Assembly (NCBI GenBank): GCA_913778505.1
Contig: CAJYWD010000027.1
Coordinates: forward strand, 1 to 54,825
Length of the DNA stretch: 54,825 nucleotides
Direction: 5' to 3'
Source of the DNA: an uncultured Chryseobacterium sp.
GTDB taxonomy: Bacteria > Bacteroidota > Bacteroidia > Flavobacteriales > Weeksellaceae
Shown one piece after another: positions 9,164 through 17,169 of this stretch. Each line of letters opens with the position of its first letter. The first letter of the stretch is position 1. A program made the translations under genes and the position numbers. Under the pieces are notes generated by a model. It was not told the origin of the DNA. It searched no databases and worked only from the letters and a program-made list of their open reading frames with translations.

Positions 9164-10411
9164 TTAGTTTACTGAGGTGATACTGGCGCCCGTTACTTCC
9201 TGGGCAGATTTACTAACTTTAGACGGATTGCCTCTGTACTGGACAGATGCTGCCGAACTTGCACTGGCTGTGATGCTTTGCGTGGTATTGATTTTCACAC
9301 TCGCTCCTGAAGAAGCATCCACCACAGCTGATTTTGTCACAAAATCACTGGCTGAGACAGAACTTCCGCTGCTGGCGCTTACCGTGCTGGAGTCCGCTTT
9401 TCCTGACAGCTTGAGAGAGCTTCCGCTACTAGCTTCCACAGCAAGAGATTTGGTTTCAAGATTCATCTTCACACTCACGCCGGAAGACACTTCCAAAGCG
9501 GTGTTGGTCGAGATTCGGAAATCTCCGGAAACCTGTGAGCCTGATGTACAGCTGGCCGAAAAAGTCGATTCGCTGACTGGCGTTACTGCTTTAAATGATG
9601 AACCCGATTTGGTAACCAGTTTTGACAGATTAGGTCCCGCAACCAATACTTTAAGGTTATTGAAGTTCAGGTTTCTCACGCCTTTATTTCTGATGAAAAT
9701 TTTCAGTACGCCGTTTTCCACTTCGGTAATCACATATTGCTGTTTTTCCGGTTCGGTTTTCACAGTTACGCTTTGGGTAGGGTTTTGGCTGAATTCCACA
9801 TCTACGCCCGAAGACGTTTCAATACCCGTGAATGCCGGAACATTCCTCACACTTCCTACATTGACATTGTCAGATTTAATTGTGGAAACCGGATTCAGTG
9901 ACGTCACATTTTTAGTTTCCTGCATCAGATTATTCACATCGTCCATTGAGATTTTGCCATCCAACATCATCAGAACAGAACTGTCATCGGACATAATGTT
10001 CAGAATCAAATTGTCCATCACATTGGCTGTGATATCCTGCGCCATAAATTTGATCTTGGCGTCGCGGTTATTCACGGTTACCAATTCCTCATACTTCATA
10101 TTTTTGAGTGAATTCGCAATGTCCTTCTCAATTTTTCCTTCGCTAAGATTAGGATTTTTTGATGTTCCGGACTTTTCAAGAACCAACATTTTCAGGCCAT
10201 TCACTTTTCCGAGAAGCGGCTGGATTTTTCCCAATTCTTCATTATCGATTTTAAGATTGTTCAGCAGTTTGAACATTGGTTTTGCAATCTTGATAGAGGT
10301 CACACCTTCCGTGTCCTGGTATTTGTCGAAGAGTTTATTGAGTTCCTCCGTCTGTCCGAAAATATTGGTGGACAGGAGGAATAATACGATTAATAATGCT
10401 ATTTTTTTCAT
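9164..10411 (-). CDS. Secreted DUF4252-DUF2807 fusion protein
   Basis: A 415-residue protein with a signal peptide (MKKIALLIVLFLLSTNIFGQ). Residues about 21-165 match DUF4252 (GVTSIKIAKPMFKLL, LKMLVLEKSG, SSVLMMLDGKISMDDVNNLM). Residues about 185-400 match DUF2807, the head-GIN putative adhesin domain, with FTGIETSSGVDVEFSQ followed by serine-rich parallel-beta repeats such as VEASSGSSLKLSG and VSASSGSSVSASDF. It is predicted to be periplasmic or outer-membrane associated. The fusion links two families normally found as neighbours near ECF sigma factors. A full-length antisense reading frame lies opposite and is judged a codon-bias artefact. Confidence 0.82.
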   Translation of the reverse strand: MKKIALLIVLFLLSTNIFGQTEELNKLFDKYQDTEGVTSIKIAKPMFKLLNNLKIDNEELGKIQPLLGKVNGLKMLVLEKSGTSKNPNLSEGKIEKDIANSLKNMKYEELVTVNNRDAKIKFMAQDITANVMDNLILNIMSDDSSVLMMLDGKISMDDVNNLMQETKNVTSLNPVSTIKSDNVNVGSVRNVPAFTGIETSSGVDVEFSQNPTQSVTVKTEPEKQQYVITEVENGVLKIFIRNKGVRNLNFNNLKVLVAGPNLSKLVTKSGSSFKAVTPVSESTFSASCTSGSQVSGDFRISTNTALEVSSGVSVKMNLETKSLAVEASSGSSLKLSGKADSSTVSASSGSSVSASDFVTKSAVVDASSGASVKINTTQSITASASSAASVQYRGNPSKVSKSAQEVTGASITSVN

Positions 10412-10553
10412 AAGTAATTTATAATTTTGTTTGAGGTCTTATGCCATCGCAGCAGCGATTTCATACAATTTTAGTTGATGTTAAGATTTATTATAATCGC
10501 AATTTACTGTAGTACTACTTTCAGAATGTTCATTCGAAGCGATTTTTTTCATA

Positions 10554-11264
10554 TTAGAAATTCAGAATTCTGTAAAAATCAACCTGACTCTGTGCAGATT
10601 CTGCGTGATTTATGGTTTGGGTAACGTTACTTGCAAAATAATTAAAAGTATCCTCAGTCACGGCAATGGCTTCCTGCTCGCTGTAGATCGGTTTTCCATT
10701 GATGATAACATAATTCGGGTTATATTCCGTATCTGAATTCACCTGATTCTGAACGGGATTCGATGGCGTTTTTTTGGGTTGATGACTCGCATATTGTGCT
10801 TTTGTTGGTTTTGATTCAATATTTTGAGTGTCTTTCACAGTTTTAGGCTCCTCTTGTTGCTGAGCTAAAACAGGTTGCTGATTCTCAACAGTTTCAATTA
10901 CAGGCATTGAAGGAGTTGCAATGGGTGCAGTTGCTTCGATGTGTTTTGCAATCTGCGGCTCTATCTGTTCATGATTATCAAGCATCCAGAATCCGGTGAT
11001 TCCCATCAGCATTACCAGACTTGCTGCCATCCAATATTGTGTATAAGATTTCTTCTTCGCAGCAGGAAGAGCAACTACTTTTGGTGCTTCTGCTTTCTTC
11101 AAGAAATCCTGGAAGCTTATATTTAGTTTTTCCTTTTTCTCTTCCTTAAGAAAAGAAAAATAAGGATTGTCGCTTTCGTTCTTGAGAAACAAATCTTCTT
11201 CCGGCGTCAGCTCCTCGCCATCGAAAAATTTAGATTCCCAATCCTTGTATCTGTCTGTTTTCAT
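10554..11264 (-). CDS. Single-pass membrane protein, probable anti-sigma factor
   Basis: A 236-residue protein with an acidic cytoplasmic N-terminus (WESKFFDGEELTPEEDLFL), one membrane helix at about residues 77-95 (YWMAASLVMLMGITGFWML), and a low-complexity periplasmic part rich in Pro, Gln and Thr. The layout, and its place 50 bases after an ECF sigma gene, are those of Bacteroidetes transmembrane anti-sigma factors. The N-terminus lacks a recognisable zinc-finger (ZAS) motif, so the assignment is by context. Confidence 0.6.
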   Translation of the reverse strand: MKTDRYKDWESKFFDGEELTPEEDLFLKNESDNPYFSFLKEEKKEKLNISFQDFLKKAEAPKVVALPAAKKKSYTQYWMAASLVMLMGITGFWMLDNHEQIEPQIAKHIEATAPIATPSMPVIETVENQQPVLAQQQEEPKTVKDTQNIESKPTKAQYASHQPKKTPSNPVQNQVNSDTEYNPNYVIINGKPIYSEQEAIAVTEDTFNYFASNVTQTINHAESAQSQVDFYRILNF

Positions 11265-11314
11265 TTGTTGCTTTATGTTGTTTTAACCCTCAAATGTACC
11301 TGCAATGTTCCTGT

Positions 11315-11833
11315 TTATTGTCTATAATTCTGAATCATTGCGGTTTCATACGCATTAAGTTTGTTAATTGATTCTTTCACTTTTTGTCTGGCTCTCATCA
11401 GATTGACGCGAACGGCATTTTCTTCCATCTCCATCATTTCGGAAATCTCCGAAATCTCATATTCCTCGACATCTTTTAAGTGAATGACCATTTTCTGTTT
11501 CTCCGGCAGTTGATCGATAAATCCCAAAATCTGCTCTCTCATATTATTCGTTTCTATCTGATAAAGCTCTGACTGATGTCTCGTCTGACTTGCAAACCCT
11601 AGTTTTACTTCGTGATGTTTCAGGCGGTTCAGACATTCGTTTTTGACACTTCGCATGGCAAAACTTTTGAGATTTTCTACAACTAATAATTCGTCTTTCT
11701 TCTGCCAGAATCTCATCATCAGATCCATCACCACATCTTCGGCTTCATCGGCGCTCATCAAGAATTTCTTCGCAAAACGATACATCTCATCCTTGAGAAT
11801 ATATACCGAATTCTGAAAGTAGTCTTGAGTCAT
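11315..11833 (-). CDS. ECF (extracytoplasmic-function) RNA polymerase sigma factor
   Basis: A 172-residue protein with only regions 2 and 4, as in ECF sigma factors. Region 2 covers about residues 10-80 (FAKKFLMSADEAEDVVMDLMMRFWQ, SFAMRSVKNECLNRLK). Region 4 covers about 110-160 (LPEKQKMVIHLKDVEEYEISEISEMM, then VRVNLMRARQKVKE), the helix-turn-helix for the -35 element. It is first in a minus-strand operon with a membrane protein and two DUF4252 proteins. It probably responds to an envelope signal and autoregulates the operon; the inducing signal is not evident. Confidence 0.9.
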   Translation of the reverse strand: MTQDYFQNSVYILKDEMYRFAKKFLMSADEAEDVVMDLMMRFWQKKDELLVVENLKSFAMRSVKNECLNRLKHHEVKLGFASQTRHQSELYQIETNNMREQILGFIDQLPEKQKMVIHLKDVEEYEISEISEMMEMEENAVRVNLMRARQKVKESINKLNAYETAMIQNYRQ

Positions 11834-11941
11834 AGATTCTGGTTTAATGATTAAGGTTTAATGTTTTTTTATTTTTAAAAACCTTCTGTTTCTTGGTCGT
11901 TTAAAAGTAAGACATTTCGGATTTACAAATCATTACATCAA

Positions 11942-11974
11942 AAATAAAAAAAGAACCTTAATATTATTTAAGGT
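11942..11974 (-). terminator. Terminator of the gene at 12005
   Basis: On the minus strand ACCTTAA pairs with TTAAGGT (11968-11974 and 11955-11961) and is followed by a run of Ts with few interruptions. Confidence 0.65.
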
Positions 11975-12004
11975 CCTGATAATCAATTCACTAAATTTCA
12001 ATAT

Positions 12005-12676
12005 TTATGAAAAGGCTGCAAACAATCTAGATAACGTTGCCAGATCCTTAGTGTCAATTTTATTGGATTTTAAATTTAATTCTATTGCGTCCTTCTTATC
12101 AGGAAACATCTCCAGTAGCTTTTTCTTGGTATTTGGCAGTTCTACCAGCTCATTTTCTCCTTTCTGTATAAAGAAGACTTCTGGCATATCGGTATAAGAC
12201 TCCGGCTGATTTTTATCGAAGGAACTATCTGCATATTTCCCCTTATTGTACTCTTTCGCAACACGCATATAAAAAGTATAATCTTTAAGTCTTTTAGCTT
12301 GAAAAAGATAACCCTTTACTTTTTGGCCTTTAAGAACAAAATCTTTCAATACAATAGTTTCATCAGGATCTAAAATCACTATGGGTGAATAATCAGAATT
12401 TTTAAAAATCGTCATAACCTTTCCATTATTAATGATCTCAACTTCATCTTTATACGCATTGTACCGCATATCATAGATTTTGCTATTGTTGGCAATCTTA
12501 GCCTTCTTAAATTCGGAATACAAATAAGGAGAGCCTTCGGTTTCTAACTTCACCCGATAACCGTCTCTCATGAATAGACTTTCTTTGTTCGTAGTAGTAT
12601 TGGTTAAATTTGTGTTTCCTTGCTGACTGTACGCTTTAGCTGCAATTAAAACAGATAGATATAATATTTTTTTCAT
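12005..12676 (-). CDS. Secreted protein of unknown function
   Basis: A 223-residue protein starting MKKILYLSVLIAAKAYSQ, a signal peptide. The ATG at 12676 is preferred over an upstream in-frame TTG (12697). The mature part is charged, with repeated lysines, a stretch DPDETIVLKDFVLKGQKVKGYLF and an acidic MPEVFF region near the C-terminus. No known family was recognised. It has its own terminator and is not evidently part of either neighbouring operon. Confidence 0.65.
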   Translation of the reverse strand: MKKILYLSVLIAAKAYSQQGNTNLTNTTTNKESLFMRDGYRVKLETEGSPYLYSEFKKAKIANNSKIYDMRYNAYKDEVEIINNGKVMTIFKNSDYSPIVILDPDETIVLKDFVLKGQKVKGYLFQAKRLKDYTFYMRVAKEYNKGKYADSSFDKNQPESYTDMPEVFFIQKGENELVELPNTKKKLLEMFPDKKDAIELNLKSNKIDTKDLATLSRLFAAFS

Positions 12677-12728
12677 GGTTGAATTATTTATTATCAAATA
12701 TAGGTATTTTTATAAATTGTTTTGCAAT

Positions 12729-13988
12729 TTATTCACCAGCCAAAGCATTAACTGAATCTTTTTCGCTGGTGCCTTTCGGGTTCATTGTTTTGTTGAATTT
12801 ATCCATCTCGAAAGGAAAATTTTCAAATAATCCTGACAATGATAATGCGGAATAAACTCTGCCTGAGTATTTGTTGCCAATCGCAATAATCGTCACTTTG
12901 GATTTCAGAAGGTGTGCAAACACAGAATTGGTGCCGTGCCACCAGCCATTATGATAGGTGAGTTTTTCGCCATTATCAAATTCCTTCATCCGGAAACCAA
13001 GACCATAATTATTGATGCCTTTTTTCTCGTTGCTGTACGGTTCGAAAATTTTACCCGCCAATTCAGGCTTCAGGAAGTCTTTGGAAAAAAGTGCTATTGA
13101 AAAATTAAGCAAGTCCTTTGGTGTCGTGTAGACATTTTTATCGCCGTAAATCAAGTCCAGATTGCTGAGCGGATAGAGTTTGTAACCACTGAGAAATGAC
13201 TGTGAGGCTGTGGGAATATCCTTTTGCTGAAAGATAAACGTGTGTTTCATTTTTAAGGGTTTGAAAACAATCTCCTGCATCGCTTCCGGGAATGGTGTTG
13301 CAGTCACTTTTTCTACAATCAGCGCCAGCAAAGCAAAATTGGTGTTACAATACATAAATCCTGTGTTGGACATCCTCGCCAAAGCCGGTTTATATTTTAT
13401 GAGCATATCCAGAACATCCTGATTAGTCAAAAATTCTTTCCTGAGTTCTTCCGGAGCCGGCTTGATACCCTGGTCAAAATGCTCGTACTTCGGAAGTCCG
13501 CTTCTTTGTGACAAGAGACTCAAAACGGTAATATCTTTATAAGGAAATTGCGGAAAAAATTTGGTCAAGTCATCTTCCAACTTCAATTTTCCCGCTTCTA
13601 CTAATTTCAGGACAGCCATCGCGGTCATGGTTTTGCTTACGGACGCCACGTGAAGCGGAGTATTTTCATCAATCGGCATTTGCTTGCCTTCCCTGCCAAA
13701 ACCTCTGTATTTTTCGAAGATGATTTTATTGCCTTTCGCAATGAGAATGCCGCCACTCAGGTCGCCCTGTTCCCAGACTTTGTGGTAATAATTGTTGATG
13801 AGCGGAACAATTTTCGATTCGTTCTCCAAGGCAGATTCTTCCGGCGTAAAAACTTTGGAAAGATCGACATTGCCATAATTGGGAAGTTTGGATTGGTAGA
13901 TTTCTGCAGGCTGTTCTTTTTCTTTTTTACTGCACGAATAACTGCATAAAACGGCCATAACAACCGCAACTAATTTTCTAAAATTCAT
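12729..13988 (-). CDS. Beta-lactamase-family serine hydrolase lipoprotein
   Basis: A 419-residue protein. The N-terminus MNFRKLVAVVMAVLCSYSC is a lipoprotein signal with lipid-acceptor C19. The catalytic SxxK is S116-V-S-K119 (HVASVSKTM), the second motif YxN appears as MYCNTNFAL near residue 205, and an HxG-type third motif appears as YHNGWWHGTNS. This is the class C beta-lactamase/DD-peptidase fold of family S12, whose members include esterases and peptidases as well as lactamases; nothing shows antibiotic resistance. The ATG at 13988 is preferred over a TTG at 13997. A weak hairpin overlaps the stop (12713-12731). Confidence 0.85.
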   Translation of the reverse strand: MNFRKLVAVVMAVLCSYSCSKKEKEQPAEIYQSKLPNYGNVDLSKVFTPEESALENESKIVPLINNYYHKVWEQGDLSGGILIAKGNKIIFEKYRGFGREGKQMPIDENTPLHVASVSKTMTAMAVLKLVEAGKLKLEDDLTKFFPQFPYKDITVLSLLSQRSGLPKYEHFDQGIKPAPEELRKEFLTNQDVLDMLIKYKPALARMSNTGFMYCNTNFALLALIVEKVTATPFPEAMQEIVFKPLKMKHTFIFQQKDIPTASQSFLSGYKLYPLSNLDLIYGDKNVYTTPKDLLNFSIALFSKDFLKPELAGKIFEPYSNEKKGINNYGLGFRMKEFDNGEKLTYHNGWWHGTNSVFAHLLKSKVTIIAIGNKYSGRVYSALSLSGLFENFPFEMDKFNKTMNPKGTSEKDSVNALAGE

Positions 13989-14088
13989 TTTTACCAACTT
14001 CTAAGGAAGCGCAATTTAACATAAAATGATTCCTCAGCCGAGCGCAATTTTCTTAAGAAATGTTAAATGTGGAAAAGTTGCGAAAATA

Positions 14089-15021
14089 TTACTTGACAAA
14101 ATCTGCAAGAATCTTGTCAACAATCACCTGCGCCAATTTTTTCTTGCTTTGATGCGTCCAGCCTGCAATGTGCGGGGTGACGATCACTTTATCTGAATTT
14201 AAAAGAAACTGCAAGTCGGCATTTTCAACTTCAAGGTTTTCGAAAGATGACTTCTCATATTCCAAAACATCCAGACAGGCGCCTAAAACTTTTCCTGAAC
14301 AAATAGCCTCTACTAAAGCTTTAGTTTTGACATTTTTTCCTCTGGCAGTATTGACTAAGTAAAAATCCTTTTTCATTTTCGAAATGAATTCTTCATCGAT
14401 CAAATAATGAGTTTCCTGAGTCAAAGGAATGTGAAGACTCAGAATATCGGCTCTTTTCTGTAGCTCTTCAAGTGAAACCTGCGTGGCAAATCCATCGGAG
14501 AGATTAGGCAAAATATCGTGAAAAATAACCTCAACACCAAAGCCCGAAAGTCTTTTTGCCGTGGCTTTTCCCATATTGCCGTAACCAATAATTCCAAAGG
14601 TTTTTCCCAACAGTTCATCACCGCGGTTTTCCTCACGCCTCCAGATCCCGTTTTTCACTTCATTCGATGCAATGAATAATCGGTTCATCAAAATCAACAA
14701 CATCCCGACAACGTGTTCTGCAACAGAATCCCGGTTTCCTTCCGGCGAATTAATCAATTTAATTCCGAGATTCTCTGCCGTTTCAACATCAATATTTTCC
14801 ATTCCCGCGCCTACTCTCGCAATGAATTTGAGATGAGAAGCTTTGGTCAAAAAATCTTTGTCTAAAGGAATCCGGCTTCGGATGATAATGCCTTCATAAC
14901 TATGGATTTTCTTCAAAACCTCATCATAACCGGAGGTATAATCGGCCTCCAGCAAAAAACCTTTTTTAGATAGTTGTTCTTCTATCAAAGGGTGATTGGT
15001 GTCTAACAGCAGGATTCTCAT
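14089..15021 (-). CDS. NAD-dependent D-2-hydroxyacid dehydrogenase
   Basis: A 310-residue protein of the D-isomer-specific 2-hydroxyacid dehydrogenase family. The NAD-binding fingerprint G146-Y-G-N-M-G151 follows GKTFGII. Catalytic residues are recognisable in VNTARGKN (Arg) and PHIAGWT (His), with the catalytic glutamate expected between. The N-terminal substrate domain contains RVGAGMENID and NSPEGNRDSVAEH. The length and NSPEGNRDSVAEH segment fit short 3-phosphoglycerate dehydrogenases of Bacteroidetes without an ACT domain, but glyoxylate or other reductases are not excluded, so no symbol is given. Confidence 0.87.
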   Translation of the reverse strand: MRILLLDTNHPLIEEQLSKKGFLLEADYTSGYDEVLKKIHSYEGIIIRSRIPLDKDFLTKASHLKFIARVGAGMENIDVETAENLGIKLINSPEGNRDSVAEHVVGMLLILMNRLFIASNEVKNGIWRREENRGDELLGKTFGIIGYGNMGKATAKRLSGFGVEVIFHDILPNLSDGFATQVSLEELQKRADILSLHIPLTQETHYLIDEEFISKMKKDFYLVNTARGKNVKTKALVEAICSGKVLGACLDVLEYEKSSFENLEVENADLQFLLNSDKVIVTPHIAGWTHQSKKKLAQVIVDKILADFVK

Positions 15022-15033
15022 AGAAAAAAATAA

Positions 15034-15071
15034 TTGTTAATTGTTAATTGTTAATTGTTAATTGTTAATTG
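15034..15071. repeat. Tandem 7-bp repeat (TTGTTAA)5
   Basis: Five exact copies of TTGTTAA from 15034 to 15068 and a partial sixth. It lies between the dehydrogenase start and the thioesterase terminator, so its copy number could alter the dehydrogenase promoter spacing. Confidence 0.9.
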
Positions 15072-15072
15072 A

Positions 15073-15104
15073 TAAAAAAAGAAACGGAAGAAAAATCTCC
15101 CGTT
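15073..15104 (-). terminator. Terminator of the HU-like/thioesterase operon
   Basis: On the minus strand AACGGGAGA pairs with TCTTCCGTT (one G-T wobble) around a TTTT loop, followed by TCTTTTTTT. Confidence 0.75.
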
Positions 15105-15109
15105 ATGTA

Positions 15110-15637
15110 TTATATTTCGATTTCTCCTGCAAACAATTTTTTAAGTTCTACAGAATCCGTTGGTTTCATTCTTCCCGAAAGGATCAATGACAGTTCTTTT
15201 CTTCTGAGCGCTGCATCAAAACGTTTGATTTCCTCCGGGGTTTCCGGCTCGATGGCAGGAATCGGAATCGGGCGATTGAACTCATCTACCGCTACAAAGG
15301 TGTAGATGCCTTCATTCGTGTGCGTTTTGGTCTGATTGATAGGGTCATCCAGCCACACGTCCACATAAACTTCCATTGATGTAGAGAATGCTCTGGAGAC
15401 TTTGGATTCTAAAACTACGATTCCGCCTTCAGGAATCGGGTGATTAAAAGAAACGTGATTGACAGACGCCGTCACTACTCTTCTTTCGCAATGTCTGGTC
15501 GCTGAAATGGAAGCGGCTCTATCCATTCTGGACAAGAGCTCGCCGCCGAAAAGATTTCTTAATGAATTGGTTTCGTTTGGCAAGACGATGTTCGTCATTA
15601 CCGTAAGGCTATCGTCCGGCTTTTTGGATTTTTGCAT
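15110..15637 (-). CDS. Acyl-CoA thioesterase (hotdog fold)
   Basis: A 175-residue single hotdog-domain enzyme of the YciA/BFIT type that hydrolyses acyl-CoA to free acid and CoA. Family features: the N-terminal MTNIVLPNETNSLRNLFGGE with the active-site region GGELLSRMDRAASISATRH, then VVTASVNHVSFNHPIPEGG and the beta strand YVDVWLDDP. The C-terminal tail after FVAVDEFNRP is helical, as in the family. Its start overlaps the end of the upstream HU-like gene by 29 bases, so the two are translationally coupled. Chain-length specificity cannot be read from sequence. Confidence 0.88.
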   Translation of the reverse strand: MQKSKKPDDSLTVMTNIVLPNETNSLRNLFGGELLSRMDRAASISATRHCERRVVTASVNHVSFNHPIPEGGIVVLESKVSRAFSTSMEVYVDVWLDDPINQTKTHTNEGIYTFVAVDEFNRPIPIPAIEPETPEEIKRFDAALRRKELSLILSGRMKPTDSVELKKLFAGEIEI

Positions 15638-16286
15638 TGTTTGTAGATTTTAAACTGTCAGTTTTTATAGAGTCTTGAATGGGTGCAGCCACAGATACTG
15701 GCTTTTCCACTTTCTTGGAAACTTTTTTAGGCGGAATATTGGATGCTTTCCCGAACAGCAACTCGTGATCTCCAAAGAAATAAAAAATGACACTGCCAAT
15801 GACAATCAGGCTCAGAAAAGTCCAGATCACATTTTTTTTTTGTGAATATCCGGTGTCTGGCCGACTATTTATTTTTTTGGTTTTCAGCTGATTAAGATTA
15901 ACTTCTTCAAACCCGAAAACATCAGTCTCACTTGAGATTTTGATGACCTTCCCGTCAGTATCCAACTGGAACTTTCCAATATCCGTAAGCTCCAGATGAT
16001 TTTCTTTTTTGAGCTGATCCAGCCACTGCATCACTTCTATCTCCATTTGCTTTTTCGCCATCGCCAGATCCTTGCCTGCATGATCGGCAAAATAATGGGC
16101 CAGCGCCTCGCTGCTGCTGAGTTCGGGATTGTACTTAAAATGTATGGATTCTCTAGGCGGTATGATTAAAGAATTTTCAGCATCAATTTTCGCTGACTCT
16201 CTCGTGAACGAAAAAACGCCAAAATCAGGAACTTCCGCGCTCTGATATTTCAGGAGATATTGGTATAAAAAGTACTCAAAATTCAT
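15609..16286 (-). CDS. Membrane protein with CCDC81-like bacterial HU domains
   Basis: A 225-residue protein starting MNFEYFLYQYLLKYQ. Residues about 1-130 resemble the two CCDC81-like prokaryotic HU domains: VPDFGVFSFTRESAKID, NPELSSSEALAHYFA and LTDIGKFQLDTDGKV. One membrane helix follows at about 150-172 (VIWTFLSLIVIGSVIFYFF), then a short Lys/Pro-rich tail. Homologues in this phylum often end in a peptidoglycan-binding SPOR domain; none is present here. The HU part should lie in the cytoplasm. The ATG at 16286 is preferred to a GTG at 16292, which overlaps a promoter box. Confidence 0.75.
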   Translation of the reverse strand: MNFEYFLYQYLLKYQSAEVPDFGVFSFTRESAKIDAENSLIIPPRESIHFKYNPELSSSEALAHYFADHAGKDLAMAKKQMEIEVMQWLDQLKKENHLELTDIGKFQLDTDGKVIKISSETDVFGFEEVNLNQLKTKKINSRPDTGYSQKKNVIWTFLSLIVIGSVIFYFFGDHELLFGKASNIPPKKVSKKVEKPVSVAAPIQDSIKTDSLKSTNNAKIQKAGR

Positions 16287-16291
16287 TTGCA

Positions 16292-16299
16292 CAAAACTA
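16292..16299 (-). promoter_or_regulatory. -7 box of the HU-like/thioesterase operon
   Basis: Minus strand TAGTTTTG fits TAnnTTTG and ends only five bases before the ATG at 16286, implying a very short or absent leader. Confidence 0.45.
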
Positions 16300-16330
16300 C
16301 GTAATTTTTAATATTATGAAAAATATAAAA

Positions 16331-16350
16331 GGTTGCTTTTGCAAGCAACC
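16331..16350 (-). terminator. Terminator of the secreted CBM-like gene
   Basis: GGTTGCTT (16331-16338) pairs perfectly with AAGCAACC (16343-16350) around a 4-base loop; T-rich tracts follow on both strands. It lies between the 16378 gene end and the next minus-strand promoter. Confidence 0.8.
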
Positions 16351-16377
16351 TTTTGATTTGATTTGAATTAATAAAAA

Positions 16378-17013
16378 CTAGTTGGAAAACTTCACCGTCT
16401 CAGCGATGTTGGCACCGGAAATTGTCATCAGGTACATTCCTTTTTGAGAAAGTCCCAGATCAATCGGCGTTCCGCTGGCATTCACTTTCATGTTCTTGAT
16501 CATTTTTCCACTGAAATCATAAATAGCCACATCCAGATTACCTTTTGCAGTGGTAAATAATTTCCCTGCAGCCACCTGAGATTTAGCTTTTGAAGCTGCT
16601 TCGGAAACTGCCATCATTGCGATCGTTACCGGAGACCATCCTGTTGCATTCGCAGATGCCTTGAGATCTGCTGTCTGCGTGCCGCTTCCATTGTTGTAGA
16701 TGAAGTTGATTTCATTAACCTTAGTTCCTGCGGCATACAAAGTGGAAAGATCAACGCTTGCCGTATAGTTGCCGCCAGCATCCGGACCGGTCATCAATTT
16801 GCCTGGCCAGCCGCCGAAAAGTTCTTTGAAGGTTCCTGCCGTATTATCGCCGGTATTGCTCCAGGAATACAAGTTAACAGGTGTAGAACTAAAACCGTCC
16901 GTTGGAAATTTGGTAGTAAATGTTACGGTGTTTCCACTGACCGCAATGCTCGTCTGAGCAGACATACTGATAACAGCCGTGGCTGCTAACAGCAAAGAAT
17001 AGATTTTTTTCAT
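16378..17013 (-). CDS. Secreted protein with starch-binding-like module and type IX sorting domain
   Basis: A 211-residue protein with signal peptide MKKIYSLLLAATAVISMSAQ. Residues about 40-125 resemble a family 26 carbohydrate-binding module: VNLYSWSNTG, FGGWPGKLM, then INFIYNNGSGTQTADL, the usual aromatic and Asn/Gln ligand positions for alpha-glucans. The C-terminal 75 residues (LDVAIYDFSGKMIKNMKV, LSQKGMYLMTISG) are a type A type IX secretion domain. It is thus predicted to be a surface or secreted glucan-binding protein without a catalytic domain. The CBM assignment is by pattern only. It has its own terminator. Confidence 0.75.
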   Translation of the reverse strand: MKKIYSLLLAATAVISMSAQTSIAVSGNTVTFTTKFPTDGFSSTPVNLYSWSNTGDNTAGTFKELFGGWPGKLMTGPDAGGNYTASVDLSTLYAAGTKVNEINFIYNNGSGTQTADLKASANATGWSPVTIAMMAVSEAASKAKSQVAAGKLFTTAKGNLDVAIYDFSGKMIKNMKVNASGTPIDLGLSQKGMYLMTISGANIAETVKFSN

Positions 17014-17169
17014 AGATGTAAATTTTTAAGGTCTATATTTGATTTGAATTAATTTTTTCGGAACTAACTAAATCTCTGTAAATCTAATATTAATTTCCTG
17101 TTAACAATAAAAAAGTTTACGAATAGACCTTAAAAAATTACAAGTAATTGATTTTCAATAATAAAAATT

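Noticed and set aside
9177-10424. A 415-codon reading frame antisense to the DUF4252-DUF2807 gene
   Set aside because: It mirrors almost exactly the extent of the real gene, has no signal peptide or domain, and arises from the Ser/Val/Thr-rich codon usage of the opposite strand.
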